A DNA stretch of 64,000 nt, taken from assembly GCF_003054055.1 (NCBI RefSeq), contig NZ_QBKI01000004.1, forward strand, positions 372,001 through 436,000, written 5' to 3'. The notes beneath the pieces were generated by a model. The model was given only the letters and a program-made list of their open reading frames with translations. It did not search any database and was not told where the DNA came from. Source of the DNA: Pontibacter mucosus (GTDB taxonomy: Bacteria > Bacteroidota > Bacteroidia > Cytophagales > Hymenobacteraceae). Shown here piece after piece: positions 24,349-33,831 of the stretch. Position 1 is the first letter of the stretch; each line of letters begins with the position of its first letter. A program made the translations under genes and the position numbers.

Positions 24349-25191
24349 CTACATTGGCTCCAGTTTGTTCAGGCTGGAGTACCCGCTGTCCTTCAGGCGC
24401 TGGCGCATGGCCTCGTAAAGTATAATGCCCGTGGCCACCGACACGTTCAGGGAGCTGATCTGCCCCATCAGCGGAATGCGCAGCCGCACGTCGGCGCGCT
24501 TCAGGTACTCCGGCGAAATGCCATCCTCCTCACTGCCCATCAGTATCGCCGTAGGGCCTACCATATCCACACTGAAGTCGGTTAGCTGATGCTCTGTCTT
24601 CTCCGTGCAGGCAACCACCTGGAAACCGTAGTCCTTCAGGTAATCGAGTGTTTCCTTGAGGTTTGGCTCGCGGCACACCGGCACCAGGTTCAGGGCCCCG
24701 GCGGAGGTTTTCATGGCATCGGCATTAATCTGCGCCCCGCCCCGGCTTGGGATCACGATGGCATGCACACCCATGCACTCGGCGTTACGGGCAATGGAGC
24801 CAAAGTTGCGCACATCGGTTACGCGGTCGAGTATGAGCAGCAGCGGGTTTACGCCCTGCTCAAAAAGTGCCGTCACTATCTCGTTCAGTGGCTGGTATGT
24901 GATCGGGGAAATCAGGGCCACAGCCCCCTGGTGGTTCTTGCGCGTCAGGTTGTTGAGTTTCTCCACGGGCACTGTCACCACAGGCACCTCCCGCCCTTTG
25001 GCCAGTTTTACAATCTCATCAGTAGTGGGATTCCGGGCGCCTCGCAGCAGGAAAATCTTCTCCAGTTCCTTTCCGGCCATCAGCGCCTCCAGTATGGGGC
25101 GCGAGCCAAAAATCATTTCGCTTTTTTCTTCTTTCGGGCCTCTGGCAACGCCAAAGCGGTTGCCTACAAATTTGTCTTTCCTGCTCTCCAT
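24349..25191 (-). CDS. rlmB: 23S rRNA 2'-O-methyltransferase, SpoU/TrmH family (RlmB-like)
   Basis: A 280-aa methyltransferase. An N-terminal substrate-binding domain (MIFGSRPILEALMAGKELEKIFLL) precedes the SPOUT knot. Motif 1 is LILDRVTDVRNFGSIARNAECMG and motifs 2-3 are AILMGSEEDGIS and IPLMGQISSLNVSVATGIILYE, all complete. RlmB methylates G2251 of the peptidyl-transferase loop; assignment to RlmB rather than another TrmH paralogue rests on overall similarity. The start overlaps the end of the upstream GWxTD gene by 28 bases, so the two are co-translated. Confidence 0.92.
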   Translation of the reverse strand: MESRKDKFVGNRFGVARGPKEEKSEMIFGSRPILEALMAGKELEKIFLLRGARNPTTDEIVKLAKGREVPVVTVPVEKLNNLTRKNHQGAVALISPITYQPLNEIVTALFEQGVNPLLLILDRVTDVRNFGSIARNAECMGVHAIVIPSRGGAQINADAMKTSAGALNLVPVCREPNLKETLDYLKDYGFQVVACTEKTEHQLTDFSVDMVGPTAILMGSEEDGISPEYLKRADVRLRIPLMGQISSLNVSVATGIILYEAMRQRLKDSGYSSLNKLEPM

Positions 25192-26399
25192 TTTGCAACA
25201 GAGCTGTACCAGCTTTCTTCGTACTCACGGCGCCGGACCAGCTCATAATAGTTTTCGGTAAATTTATTCTCTTTTTTGGTAAAAACGAACTTGATGTAGG
25301 GAGAGGTCTCCGAGTCGCGGTAGATCCAGGTGATGTTGGGTCCCACCTGGCTGATGCTGCTCGGCCTTCCGTAAATAATGTAGATCATGCCGCGGTCTGT
25401 AGCCCAGCCGGCTTTGTGGGCAGTAAAGAGCTTGTTTGCCATCTCCACGCGCTTGTAGTACGTGCGGATCAGCTCCCTGGCCCGGCTCTCGTTGCCTCCC
25501 ACCTCCAGCCAGAACGCGTCAACGGCCGCTTTAGGGTCCTGGGCCTTCATCAGCGACTCCCGCTCCTGCGCGGTGGTAAGGTAAATCAGCGGCGGGATGA
25601 GCTCGGCGGCTTGGGTAACGTAAGGGTACTTGCCCGGCAGCGCCAGGATTCCCCTGGCAAAACTCGACTCCGGGTTAAACAAGTATAAGCCCTCCTGCGC
25701 AAGACTCAGCGTATCGGAGGTGGTAAGGGTATCTACGCCTACTGCAGCCAGTGTGCGCGGCACGGGGGGCTTGGTCATACTCATGGGTGGGGCCGCAGGC
25801 ATGAAGTCCAGCTCATAGCGGCTTACGGGTATAATGCTGTCTGCGGCACTGTAGGAGCGCACCAGCAGCTTATCGGAGGTGGTGACGTAGTTCTGGTATA
25901 GCGGCTTGCCTGCGCTGGTGGTAAGGAGGTACCCCTTTTGCATCATGGCGCGCTGCAGCGGCACCCTAAACTCCACGCCCATGCGCTCCTGGCTCGATAG
26001 CACCTCCCATAACTGTAGGTGAAGCACGTTTGGCTCCTGCACTACACGGCCCGGCAAAGAGAGTTTAATGTGCAGCTGCCCCTCTACATCGGTCAGCCTT
26101 CTGTCAGGCAGGTTTATCGAGTCCTCCAGGACCACGGCATCCCGCTCCGACAGGCCCGTTCTCACAGCATACTCATAGGAAGATGAGGCCTGCAGCACAT
26201 CCAGCACCTGGCGCACATCCTCAAACTTGAGGAGCAGGTGCAGGCTGTCGTTACTTGCGTAGTAGCTGTGCTGCATGGTGATCTCAGGCATGGCCTGCTG
26301 CCTTACCTGGGCAGGTGCCGGGCTGGTGTAACTGCTGTAGCCGCTTCTGCCGCCGCAAGCACACAGCATGCAAAGTATGATAAAACACAAGTACCTCAT
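25164..26399 (-). CDS. GWxTD domain lipoprotein
   Basis: A 411-aa exported lipoprotein; start ATG 26399 gives a lipobox LCAC with Cys15. An N-terminal Ig-like half is followed by the GWxTD domain near the C-terminus: AGWATDRGMIYIIYGRPSSI. This domain is common in Bacteroidota and related phyla, and its function is unknown. YYELVRRREYEESWYSSVAKWR closes the protein. It precedes and overlaps rlmB. Confidence 0.88.
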   Translation of the reverse strand: MRYLCFIILCMLCACGGRSGYSSYTSPAPAQVRQQAMPEITMQHSYYASNDSLHLLLKFEDVRQVLDVLQASSSYEYAVRTGLSERDAVVLEDSINLPDRRLTDVEGQLHIKLSLPGRVVQEPNVLHLQLWEVLSSQERMGVEFRVPLQRAMMQKGYLLTTSAGKPLYQNYVTTSDKLLVRSYSAADSIIPVSRYELDFMPAAPPMSMTKPPVPRTLAAVGVDTLTTSDTLSLAQEGLYLFNPESSFARGILALPGKYPYVTQAAELIPPLIYLTTAQERESLMKAQDPKAAVDAFWLEVGGNESRARELIRTYYKRVEMANKLFTAHKAGWATDRGMIYIIYGRPSSISQVGPNITWIYRDSETSPYIKFVFTKKENKFTENYYELVRRREYEESWYSSVAKWRAGKTNL

Positions 26400-26436
26400 C
26401 TTAAAGCAAGTATAAGTATGATTCTTTACAAAAGCC

Positions 26437-26470
26437 AAACCCGGACTGACATAAGACAATCCGGGTTTTT
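26437..26470. terminator. Hairpin between DUF2723 and GWxTD genes
   Basis: AAACCCGGA pairs with TCCGGGTTT around a 14-nt loop. It lies 25 bases downstream of the minus-strand DUF2723 stop; the better T-run is on the plus side, so efficiency for the minus gene is uncertain. Confidence 0.55.
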
Positions 26471-26494
26471 GTACTGCTTATAGTTGAATTTTGT

Positions 26495-29443
26495 TTAGCG
26501 TCTCATGCGCTGCAAGTATAGCCTGAACTGCTGCTCCAGCTGCGCAGCCCGCTCATCTTCGCCCAGTTGCTGGGCAGCGCCAACCAGCTGCTGCATAATA
26601 ATCATATTTACCTGTATCTCCTGCTCAAACAGAGGGCCTTCGGCAAAGTAATAATCCAGTGCCCGCTGCGACTCCTTCGCCATGAGTTCCAGCAGCTCGG
26701 TAGCCTTCTCGTTCTCGCCGAGCGCTTCGTAAATCGGGATGAACTGTGGCGTATAGTAGTCGTAAGGCACCGTCTCCAGTGGCAGTACCTTAAAGCAGTG
26801 CTCCACAATCTCCCTGGCGCGCTCCTCGTTGCCGTCTTCCAGGTAGGCTACGGCCAAGGTGGCAAACTTATCCCTGGCGTTGGCCGAGAAGCGGTAGTAG
26901 TTCTCGTCGTAGAAGATGTCCTTACGGTCAAAGTTGCGGAAGGAGAACTTCTTCATCAGGTTCTCATACATAACCTCCTTGTTCACGTTGCCACCCTCTT
27001 CTTCCGTAGCCTTAACCGGCACCACGCGGTAGGCCAGGCCTTCCAGCTGGAAGAAGTCAGACAGGCCAATAAAGTCGGCGCTGTTCACAGTAGTAGAGAA
27101 GTAGATCGGGCGCTCCCAGTTGTTGGTAGCCAGCAGATCCAGTATCACCAGGTGCTTTTTCTCCAGCAGCGATTTGGTGATTGTCCACTGCATGCGGTCC
27201 ACAATCTCATCCTCGCGGTCTGCCGACACGATGTCCATAGCGGCCACCTTCTCTTTGTCCACGTTGAGGAAGAAGTTGCGCGTTGGCATGGTGAGCAGGG
27301 TGCCGCTCGTGTACTGCGCCTGCAGGGCCGGGTGGTTTTGCTTTATCAGGTTGATATACTGCTTCAGGTCGATGCCGGCGGCCACCTGCGGACGCTCCAT
27401 GTAGGGCAGGAAATCGTTGGTGCCTTGGCGGTAGCTTTCCATTCCCAGCGTCAGCGGCCACGGATCAGACTTGTAGGCCTGGTCCATCATCTGGTCGATG
27501 TACCAATCGGTGTTGAGGTAGCTGAGTACAGCCACGCGCACATCGGTACGGTAACCCTCTACCTCCTGGGCATACCACAGCGGGAAGGTGTCGTTGTCGC
27601 CGTTGGTGAAAAGTATAGCGTTCGGCGCGCAGGAATCCAGCAGGTTCTTGGCCGAATCTACGGAGTGGTAGCGGTCAGAGCGGTCATGGTCGTCCCAGCC
27701 TTCGGCAGCCATAATACCCGGCACCAGCAGGCCAATCACAGTTGCCAGCGCAGCACGGCCGGCGTGGCTCTTCAGCACCTTACCCAGCAGCTCTGCCAGT
27801 CCCATTACCCCCAGGCCAATCCAGATACTGAAGGCATAGAACGAGCCGGCAAAAGTATAATCCCGCTCGCGCGGTTCCACCGGCGGCTGGTTCAGGTACA
27901 GGGCGATGGCCATACCCGTAAAGAAGAACAGCAGGCCGATGATAAAGGCATCCTTCTCATCTTTGCGCACATGGTAAATAAGCCCGATGATGCCCACCAG
28001 CAGCGGCAACAGGTAAAAGCAGTTGCGGGCCTTGCTCTCCAGCACGCGCGACGGCGCATTCGGGTCGTCCTTGCCAAACCATAGCACTCCCGCATTCTGG
28101 ATATCACTCTCGCGCCCTACGAAGTTCCACAGGAAGTAGCGCCAGTACATGAACCCGAGCTGGTAGTTAATGAGGAAGCTCATGTTCTGGCCAAAGGTCG
28201 GCGTCTGGCCTTCCCGCAGATCAACCCACTTCTTATAAGCGGAGATATGCACAGGCTGGTCGCTGTAGATACGCGGCAGGAACACGTTATCCTTGGAGGC
28301 GTAAACAGGCTCTATCTTTTTGCCGGCCACAATATACTTGTCTTTGCCCTTCACGTAGCGCGGCGCCCCTTCTTTCTGGTCCACTGGCTGCGCGTTATAC
28401 TGCGGCCCGAACAGCAGCGGACGATCGCCGTACTGCTCCCGCTTCAGGTAAGACACAAAGGACATGATGTCGTCCGGGTCGTTTTCGTCAATGGTCGGCT
28501 CGTAAGACGAGCGGATCGGAATCATCAGGTAAGACGAATAGCCGATCAGCACGAATGCCAGGCTAAGCAGCGCCGTGTTAAGGATGCGGTTGTTCTTCTT
28601 GATAGAGTACAGAATGCCGTACACCAGCGCCCCCACAAACAGGATCAGGAAGAAAATGATGCCAGAGCCGAACGGAAGCTTGAAGTCGTTTACAAAATGC
28701 ACCTCAAACCAGCCAGCCACCGACGGCAGCCCCGGGATAACGCCCCAAAGGATGGTCACGACAATAACGGCGCTGATGGCGAAGGCGATAACGCCTCCCC
28801 AGAAGCTTGGTTTGTATAAGCGGAAGTAGTAAATAAACGCCAGGGCCGGAATCGTTACCAGGTTGAGCAAGTGGGCACCGATGGAGAGGCCTACCAGGTA
28901 AGCAATCAGGATCAGCCACTTATCAGAGTGCGCCTCGCCTGCTTTGATTTCCCAACGCAGCATGGCCCAGAAAACAATAGCCGTGAAGAAGGAGGACATG
29001 GCGTATACTTCTGCCTCTACCGCCGAGAACCAGGCTGAGTCGGAGAAAGTATAGGCAAGCGCTCCTACCACGCCGCTTCCCATGATCAGCCACACATTGC
29101 CTGCTGTTGGCTCCTGCCCCTGGTTTACGAGCACCTTGCGCGCCAGAATGGTAATGGTCCAGAACAGGAACAGGGAAGTAAGGGAGCTACAGATGGCGGA
29201 TAGCAGGTTGACCCACCAGGCTACCTGGGTCGGGTCGGAGGCGAACATAGAGAACAGCCGGCCTACCAGGAGGTAAAACGGCGCCCCCGGTGGGTGTGGC
29301 ACCAGCAGCTTGTAGGAACAGGCAATAAATTCGCCAGCATCCCAGTAACTGGCGGTTGGCTCCAGTGTAAGTACATACACGGCAGTGGCGATTAGGAACA
29401 CGCCCCAGCCCACGAGGTTATTTACCTTCCGATAATCCGTCAT
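26495..29443 (-). CDS. DUF2723 (glycosyltransferase family 117-like) membrane protein
   Basis: A 982-aa protein. The first 560 residues are multi-spanning with a GT-C fold: the motif SYWDAGEFIACSYKLLVPHPPGAPFYLL near residue 33 carries the acidic pair expected of a lipid-linked-sugar transferase, as in protein O-mannosyltransferases. A large soluble domain follows (NGDNDTFPLWYAQEVEGYRTDVRV is a DUF2723 hallmark). The C-terminal 150 residues are helical, TPR-like (NEERAREIVEHCFKVLPLE, ENEKATELLELMAK). Likely role is transfer of a sugar to exported proteins, which are O-glycosylated in Bacteroidota; the exact substrate is not known. Confidence 0.92.
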   Translation of the reverse strand: MTDYRKVNNLVGWGVFLIATAVYVLTLEPTASYWDAGEFIACSYKLLVPHPPGAPFYLLVGRLFSMFASDPTQVAWWVNLLSAICSSLTSLFLFWTITILARKVLVNQGQEPTAGNVWLIMGSGVVGALAYTFSDSAWFSAVEAEVYAMSSFFTAIVFWAMLRWEIKAGEAHSDKWLILIAYLVGLSIGAHLLNLVTIPALAFIYYFRLYKPSFWGGVIAFAISAVIVVTILWGVIPGLPSVAGWFEVHFVNDFKLPFGSGIIFFLILFVGALVYGILYSIKKNNRILNTALLSLAFVLIGYSSYLMIPIRSSYEPTIDENDPDDIMSFVSYLKREQYGDRPLLFGPQYNAQPVDQKEGAPRYVKGKDKYIVAGKKIEPVYASKDNVFLPRIYSDQPVHISAYKKWVDLREGQTPTFGQNMSFLINYQLGFMYWRYFLWNFVGRESDIQNAGVLWFGKDDPNAPSRVLESKARNCFYLLPLLVGIIGLIYHVRKDEKDAFIIGLLFFFTGMAIALYLNQPPVEPRERDYTFAGSFYAFSIWIGLGVMGLAELLGKVLKSHAGRAALATVIGLLVPGIMAAEGWDDHDRSDRYHSVDSAKNLLDSCAPNAILFTNGDNDTFPLWYAQEVEGYRTDVRVAVLSYLNTDWYIDQMMDQAYKSDPWPLTLGMESYRQGTNDFLPYMERPQVAAGIDLKQYINLIKQNHPALQAQYTSGTLLTMPTRNFFLNVDKEKVAAMDIVSADREDEIVDRMQWTITKSLLEKKHLVILDLLATNNWERPIYFSTTVNSADFIGLSDFFQLEGLAYRVVPVKATEEEGGNVNKEVMYENLMKKFSFRNFDRKDIFYDENYYRFSANARDKFATLAVAYLEDGNEERAREIVEHCFKVLPLETVPYDYYTPQFIPIYEALGENEKATELLELMAKESQRALDYYFAEGPLFEQEIQVNMIIMQQLVGAAQQLGEDERAAQLEQQFRLYLQRMRR

Positions 29444-29517
29444 AGTGTTTGTTGATTCAGCCCCGAAAATAATAAATTAATATAAAGGGCTGGCTAATTT
29501 TAGAAGATTGTAATAAA

Positions 29518-29543
29518 AAAGCCGGCACGATGTGGCCGGCTTT
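29518..29543. terminator. Terminator of the T9SS-sorted protein gene
   Basis: A 9-bp stem AAAGCCGGC/GCCGGCTTT. On the minus strand it is followed by TTTATTAC, ending the gene at 29571. Confidence 0.75.
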
Positions 29544-29570
29544 CTGTTATGCTGCTCCCGAAGGATTAAG

Positions 29571-30140
29571 TTATTTCTGTAGTACGAGTCGCTTTGTCTC
29601 CACGGTCTTGCCGTTTACCAACAGGCTGTAGAAGTATACGCCGGACGGCAGGCTGGACAAATCCAGATCTACCCGCGCTCTCTCGGATGGGGCTACTTCC
29701 TGCACGGCCAGCACCTTGCCTATGGTGTTGGAGATGCGGATCTTATAGTTATCGTTACCGGGAAGCGTCAGCGCCAGCCGGGTAAAACCGCGCGATGGGT
29801 TTGGATAGGCGTTGATGGAGGGCAGCGTTGGCTTGATGTCGTTGCCCGGGGCAAAAGCGGCCAGGGTAATGTTGGCATACATGCTCTTGTTCTGCTTCTT
29901 TTCCACCACATGGAACACCTGGCTCACTGCCGAGGCATATATTTTAGAGCAGGAATGGTCGTCCTTGTCCACAAAGTCAGGGCGGGCATTGTTGGCAGAA
30001 ATTGGCAGGTTAGCCGCCTTCTCAGGCATCAGCTTCCAGAGGGTGTTGCCGCCTTTATAGGTTGGGGTAACCCCTGCAAAGCTCACAAAATGCGCGCTTA
30101 CAAGGGTGGTCACTAATATCAGTTTAGTAAAAATTCTCAT
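29571..30140 (-). CDS. Secreted protein with a type IX secretion sorting domain
   Basis: A 189-aa precursor: signal peptide (MRIFTKLILVTTLVSAHFVSFA), a short central region of about 85 residues with no recognised domain, and a type A T9SS C-terminal domain (INAYPNPSRGFTRLAL, YKIRISNTIGKVLA, DLSSLPSGVYFYSLLVNGKTVETKRLVLQK). The cargo domain is unusually small, so the protein may be a peptide-like surface factor. T9SS machinery is not in the window, but gldH is (41898). Confidence 0.93.
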   Translation of the reverse strand: MRIFTKLILVTTLVSAHFVSFAGVTPTYKGGNTLWKLMPEKAANLPISANNARPDFVDKDDHSCSKIYASAVSQVFHVVEKKQNKSMYANITLAAFAPGNDIKPTLPSINAYPNPSRGFTRLALTLPGNDNYKIRISNTIGKVLAVQEVAPSERARVDLDLSSLPSGVYFYSLLVNGKTVETKRLVLQK

Positions 30141-30442
30141 ACAGTATCATCTTAGATATTATAGTTTAGCCACTACAATTCCGATTTTTCAAACCAAAGA
30201 TAGCCTAAAAAGCCAAATCTGTAAATTAAATTTAAAAAATATTTGTAAACGTTCTCGCGGCGGTTACAACAATTACACACCGGTCAGCCTTCACAAAAAT
30301 TATTCCTTTTTATACTTCAGAAGCCTGTGTTAACTTAAAAAACATGAGGAGCCCAGGGGAGGTGAAAGTATAAAGTATAAGGAGTATAAAAGCAGGAGGC
30401 AGAAACCTGCCGCGCAAGCATGCCGGCCGGTCTGTTGCCAGT
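30141..30442. other. Intergenic region with several AAGTATA words
   Basis: AT-rich DNA upstream of the T9SS-cargo gene. At its right end (30308-30393) are TATACTT, AAGTATAAAGTATAAGGAGTATAAAAG and related copies. No gene or convincing hairpin is seen. Confidence 0.45.
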
Positions 30443-31225
30443 CTATAGCACATGGGCAATTTCCTTCAGGTCGAAATACCGCAGTTCCTGCCCTATCTGC
30501 ACGGCCAGCCTACCAGCCTCATCCACGCCCTGTATCTGCCCTTGCACCTGCTCGCTGCCAATTCTAAAAGGGTGCACTTCCTGGTAGCGGTATAGCCCCT
30601 GCAGGTACTCATACTTCAGGCGGGCGGTGTGGCCGCCGCGCAGCTGCAGGTAGCGCCTCTCCAGCAGTTCGAGCAGGCGGACGGTTAATTTCTCCAGATC
30701 CAAAGTATGGCCGCATACGTTAGCCACTGAAGTTGCCGTTGAAGATGCGAAGTGCGTTTGGTTCACGTTCAGGCCAATCCCGATGATACTGTGTTGCAAA
30801 GCATGACTATTTACAGTGTTTTCTATCAGAATCCCGCCAAGTTTCTTATCTTCAAAAAATAAATCGTTCGGCCACTTAACGCGTGCCTGCTGCAAGCCTT
30901 GTTCGCGCAGCAGGTCGAGCCCGGCCAGCGACACGGCCATGTTGAGGTAGAACTGCTGGCGCGCAGCCAGAAACGAGGGTGACAGAATTACAGAGAGGGT
31001 GATGTTCTGGCCCGGCTCGGCCTCCCAGGAATTGCCCCGTTGCCCCCGCCCCTGCGTCTGCCGGTGCGTAACCACGGTGCAGCCCTCTGTGGCTTCATTT
31101 TTGATAAGAAGCTGCTGAGCCTCTGAGTTAGTGGATGCACAGCTGGCGATAAAAAGCAGCTGTTGGCCTACAAACAGCGTATTAGGCAACATATAATTAG
31201 AGGAGAATTTAATACTTTTGTACAT
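30443..31225 (-). CDS. birA: Biotin--[acetyl-CoA-carboxylase] ligase
   Basis: A 260-aa biotin protein ligase without the N-terminal DNA-binding domain of E. coli BirA. It attaches biotin to the carrier protein of acetyl-CoA carboxylase through biotinyl-AMP. The ATP/biotin loop is QTQGRGQRGNSWEAEPGQNITLS. Other marks are KWPNDLFFEDKKLGGILIEN and IIGIGLNVNQ. The C-terminal small beta domain is present (ENGRLAVQ-like EAGRLAVQIGQELRYF). Start 31225 (MYKSIKF) or 31192 (MLPNTLFVG). It is divergent from rsfS, separated by only 18 bases. Confidence 0.95.
   Translation of the reverse strand: MYKSIKFSSNYMLPNTLFVGQQLLFIASCASTNSEAQQLLIKNEATEGCTVVTHRQTQGRGQRGNSWEAEPGQNITLSVILSPSFLAARQQFYLNMAVSLAGLDLLREQGLQQARVKWPNDLFFEDKKLGGILIENTVNSHALQHSIIGIGLNVNQTHFASSTATSVANVCGHTLDLEKLTVRLLELLERRYLQLRGGHTARLKYEYLQGLYRYQEVHPFRIGSEQVQGQIQGVDEAGRLAVQIGQELRYFDLKEIAHVL
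31213..31220 (+). promoter_or_regulatory. Candidate rsfS -7 promoter box inside the 5' end of birA
   Basis: TACTTTTG matches TAnnTTTG exactly and lies 24 bases before the rsfS ATG. If birA starts at 31225, the box lies within its coding sequence. Confidence 0.5.
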
Positions 31226-31243
31226 CAAATTTAAAGAGCACAA

Positions 31244-31618
31244 ATGAAAGAAACCAAGGTTGAGGCTACTTCCGACATATTGGCAGAGCTGGTAGTGAAG
31301 GGCATGCAGGAGAAGAAAGCTTCCGATATTGTGGTGATGGACCTTAAATCACTTAAAAACGCTGTATCAGATTACTTCGTAATAGCATCCGCAAGCTCCG
31401 ACACGCAACTCGATGCGATTGCCTCTTCCATTGAGGAAGAAATATACAAGGCGACCGGCCAGCATCCGTGGCAAACAGAGGGCCGCATTAACAAAGAGTG
31501 GGTGCTGCTGGATTATGTGGACGTAGTAGCACATGTTTTCCTGAAAGAAAAGAGAGAATTCTACGCGCTGGAGGAGCTTTGGGGCGACGCCAAGTTCAAG
31601 CACGTGGAGTCTGTCTAA
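31244..31618 (+). CDS. rsfS: Ribosome silencing factor RsfS
   Basis: A 124-aa protein of the Iojap family that binds L14 and blocks subunit joining when nutrients are low. Conserved segments: KKASDIVVMDLKSL, VSDYFVIASASSDTQLDAIASSIEEE, and WVLLDYVDVVAHVFLKEKREFYALEELWGDAK. First gene of a run with ftsH and lpxH, with 72 bases to ftsH. Confidence 0.96.
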   Translation: MKETKVEATSDILAELVVKGMQEKKASDIVVMDLKSLKNAVSDYFVIASASSDTQLDAIASSIEEEIYKATGQHPWQTEGRINKEWVLLDYVDVVAHVFLKEKREFYALEELWGDAKFKHVESV

Positions 31619-31690
31619 AAACGCATCGGGCGTGGGCTAAACTTTTGTAGCCACCCCCTTGTTACCCATACAATCGATACCTAACTATCA

Positions 31691-33820
31691 ATGGCAGAAA
31701 AGAATAACAATAAAGGCAACAACAAGAAGAAAAAGCCTATCATCCCGAACACGCCTCCGCGCCCTACCATGCAGCTGTGGATGCTGGCCGTGCTGATACT
31801 GCTGATCTTCGGACTGACCTACCTGAACAAGAGCAACTCCTCCAGAGAAACCACACAGCGCGACTTTGAGGAGATGCTGCTGAGCGGTGATGTGGACAAA
31901 CTCACCATCGTAAACGGCAAAACCGTGGAAGTGTACCTGGACAGGGAAGCGCTTCAGAACGAAAAGTATAAAACCGAGCTGGGCGACCGTGGCCTGCTCA
32001 CCATGGAGCAGGGGCCGCACTACCACTTCCAGGTAATTTCGGCTGAGTCTTTCAAGGAAGACCTGGACAAGCTGCAGGAGAACGTGCCGCGCGAGCAGCG
32101 CGTGCCGCTTACCCCGGAGACACGCACCGGCTTTGCTGACTTCTTCTTCCAGTGGGGCTTCCTGATCCTGCTGCTGTTTGGTTTCTGGTTCCTGATGCGC
32201 CGCGTAACATCCGGTGGAACAGGTGGTCAGATTTTCAACATCGGCAAGTCCAAGGCTGCCCTTTTCGACGCGGAGAACAAGGTAAAGATCACGTTTAAGG
32301 ATGTGGCCGGCCTGGAAGAAGCGAAGGAAGAAGTGCAGGAGATTGTGGAGTTCCTCAAGAACCCGTCTAAATTTACCATACTTGGTGGTAAGATACCAAA
32401 AGGTGCTTTGCTGGTAGGCCCTCCGGGAACCGGTAAAACCCTGTTGGCGAAGGCTGTAGCCGGCGAGGCCGACGTTCCGTTCTTCTCCCTGTCGGGTTCC
32501 GACTTCGTGGAGATGTTCGTGGGTGTGGGTGCCGCCCGTGTGCGCGACCTTTTTAAGCAGGCCAAGGCCAAAGCGCCGTGTATCATCTTTATCGATGAGA
32601 TTGACGCCATTGGCCGCCACCGTAGCCGCGGCGCCACACCAGGCGGCAACGACGAGCGCGAAAACACCCTCAACTCCCTGCTGGTGGAGATGGACGGTTT
32701 CGCCACCGACTCTGGCGTAATTATACTTGCCGCCACCAACCGACCTGATACCCTGGACTCTGCCCTGCTGCGCCCTGGCCGTTTCGACCGCCAGATCAGC
32801 ATCGACAAGCCGGATATCAACGGTCGTACCGAGATCTTTAACGTGCACCTTGGCCCGCTTACCCTTGCTCCGGATGTGGACGCAAAGAAACTGGCCGCTC
32901 AGACTCCTGGTTTTGCCGGTGCTGAGATTGCGAACGTGTGTAACGAGGCTGCCCTGATAGCTGCTCGCCGCAACAAAAAGGCGGTAGACCAGCAGGACTT
33001 CAACGACGCCGTAGACCGCGTGATTGGTGGTCTGGAGAAGAAGAACAAGATCATCTCCCCTGAGGAGAAGAAAATTGTTGCTTACCACGAGGCAGGCCAC
33101 GCCATTGCCGGCTGGTTCCTGGAGCACGCCGACCCATTGGTAAAGGTAAGCATCGTGCCGCGCGGTGTAGCCGCGCTGGGCTATGCGCAGTACCTGCCGA
33201 AAGAGCAGTTCCTGTACACCACCGAACAGCTGATTGATGAGATGTGCATGGCCCTGGGTGGTCGCGCCGCTGAGGAAATCGTGTTTGGTAAAATCTCGAC
33301 CGGCGCTTTGAGCGATCTGGAGCGTATCACCAAGATGGCCTACAGCATCGTGACGATGTATGGCATGAACCCCAAGATTGGCAACGTGTCGTTCTACGAC
33401 TCCAAGCAGTCTGAGATGACGTTCAGCAAGCCATACTCTGAGGCCACTGCCCAGACCATCGACGAAGAGGTGCGCCTGCTGATAAAGGCTGCCTACGACC
33501 GTACCATAGCACTGCTTACTGATAAAAGCCGTGAGCTGGAGGTAGTGGCACAGGAGCTGCTGGAGAAAGAAATCCTGTTCCAGAGCGACCTGGAGCGCCT
33601 GGTTGGCAAGCGTCCGTTTGATACCCTGACTACCTACCAGGCCCATACGGCAGGCACTGACCGCAGCCAGACAAAGAGCGAGGTAGAGCAGCAGCACCCG
33701 GTAGAGTTTGGCCAGACAGAGCACCCGGAGCAAGATCAGGGCAGCGTGCCAGGCACCCCTATCGGGAATAACGGCAGCCCTACTGCCGAGCACGATAACG
33801 TAAACTCGAAAACAGCTTGA
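31691..33820 (+). CDS. ftsH: ATP-dependent zinc metalloprotease FtsH
   Basis: A 709-aa membrane AAA+ protease that degrades unassembled membrane proteins and selected regulators. Two membrane helices at about 29-45 and 151-169 flank a periplasmic domain. Walker A is GPPGTGKT (243-250), Walker [12 protein letters not shown] (298-308), the second region of homology [20 protein letters not shown]. The zinc motif HEAGH is at 466-470, with the third ligand Asp in [12 protein letters not shown]. The C-terminal 80 residues are a polar Gln/Glu-rich tail. Several AAGTATA words occur in frame (Lys-Tyr-Lys at about 31966; Ile-Leu as ATACTT at 32722). Confidence 0.98.
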   Translation: MAEKNNNKGNNKKKKPIIPNTPPRPTMQLWMLAVLILLIFGLTYLNKSNSSRETTQRDFEEMLLSGDVDKLTIVNGKTVEVYLDREALQNEKYKTELGDRGLLTMEQGPHYHFQVISAESFKEDLDKLQENVPREQRVPLTPETRTGFADFFFQWGFLILLLFGFWFLMRRVTSGGTGGQIFNIGKSKAALFDAENKVKITFKDVAGLEEAKEEVQEIVEFLKNPSKFTILGGKIPKGALLVGPPGTGKTLLAKAVAGEADVPFFSLSGSDFVEMFVGVGAARVRDLFKQAKAKAPCIIFIDEIDAIGRHRSRGATPGGNDERENTLNSLLVEMDGFATDSGVIILAATNRPDTLDSALLRPGRFDRQISIDKPDINGRTEIFNVHLGPLTLAPDVDAKKLAAQTPGFAGAEIANVCNEAALIAARRNKKAVDQQDFNDAVDRVIGGLEKKNKIISPEEKKIVAYHEAGHAIAGWFLEHADPLVKVSIVPRGVAALGYAQYLPKEQFLYTTEQLIDEMCMALGGRAAEEIVFGKISTGALSDLERITKMAYSIVTMYGMNPKIGNVSFYDSKQSEMTFSKPYSEATAQTIDEEVRLLIKAAYDRTIALLTDKSRELEVVAQELLEKEILFQSDLERLVGKRPFDTLTTYQAHTAGTDRSQTKSEVEQQHPVEFGQTEHPEQDQGSVPGTPIGNNGSPTAEHDNVNSKTA

Positions 33821-33831
33821 TTTAAACAGGC

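Noticed and set aside
26567..28084. A 505-codon plus-strand frame opposite the DUF2723 gene
   Set aside because: Antisense shadow without signal peptide, domain or ribosome-binding site.
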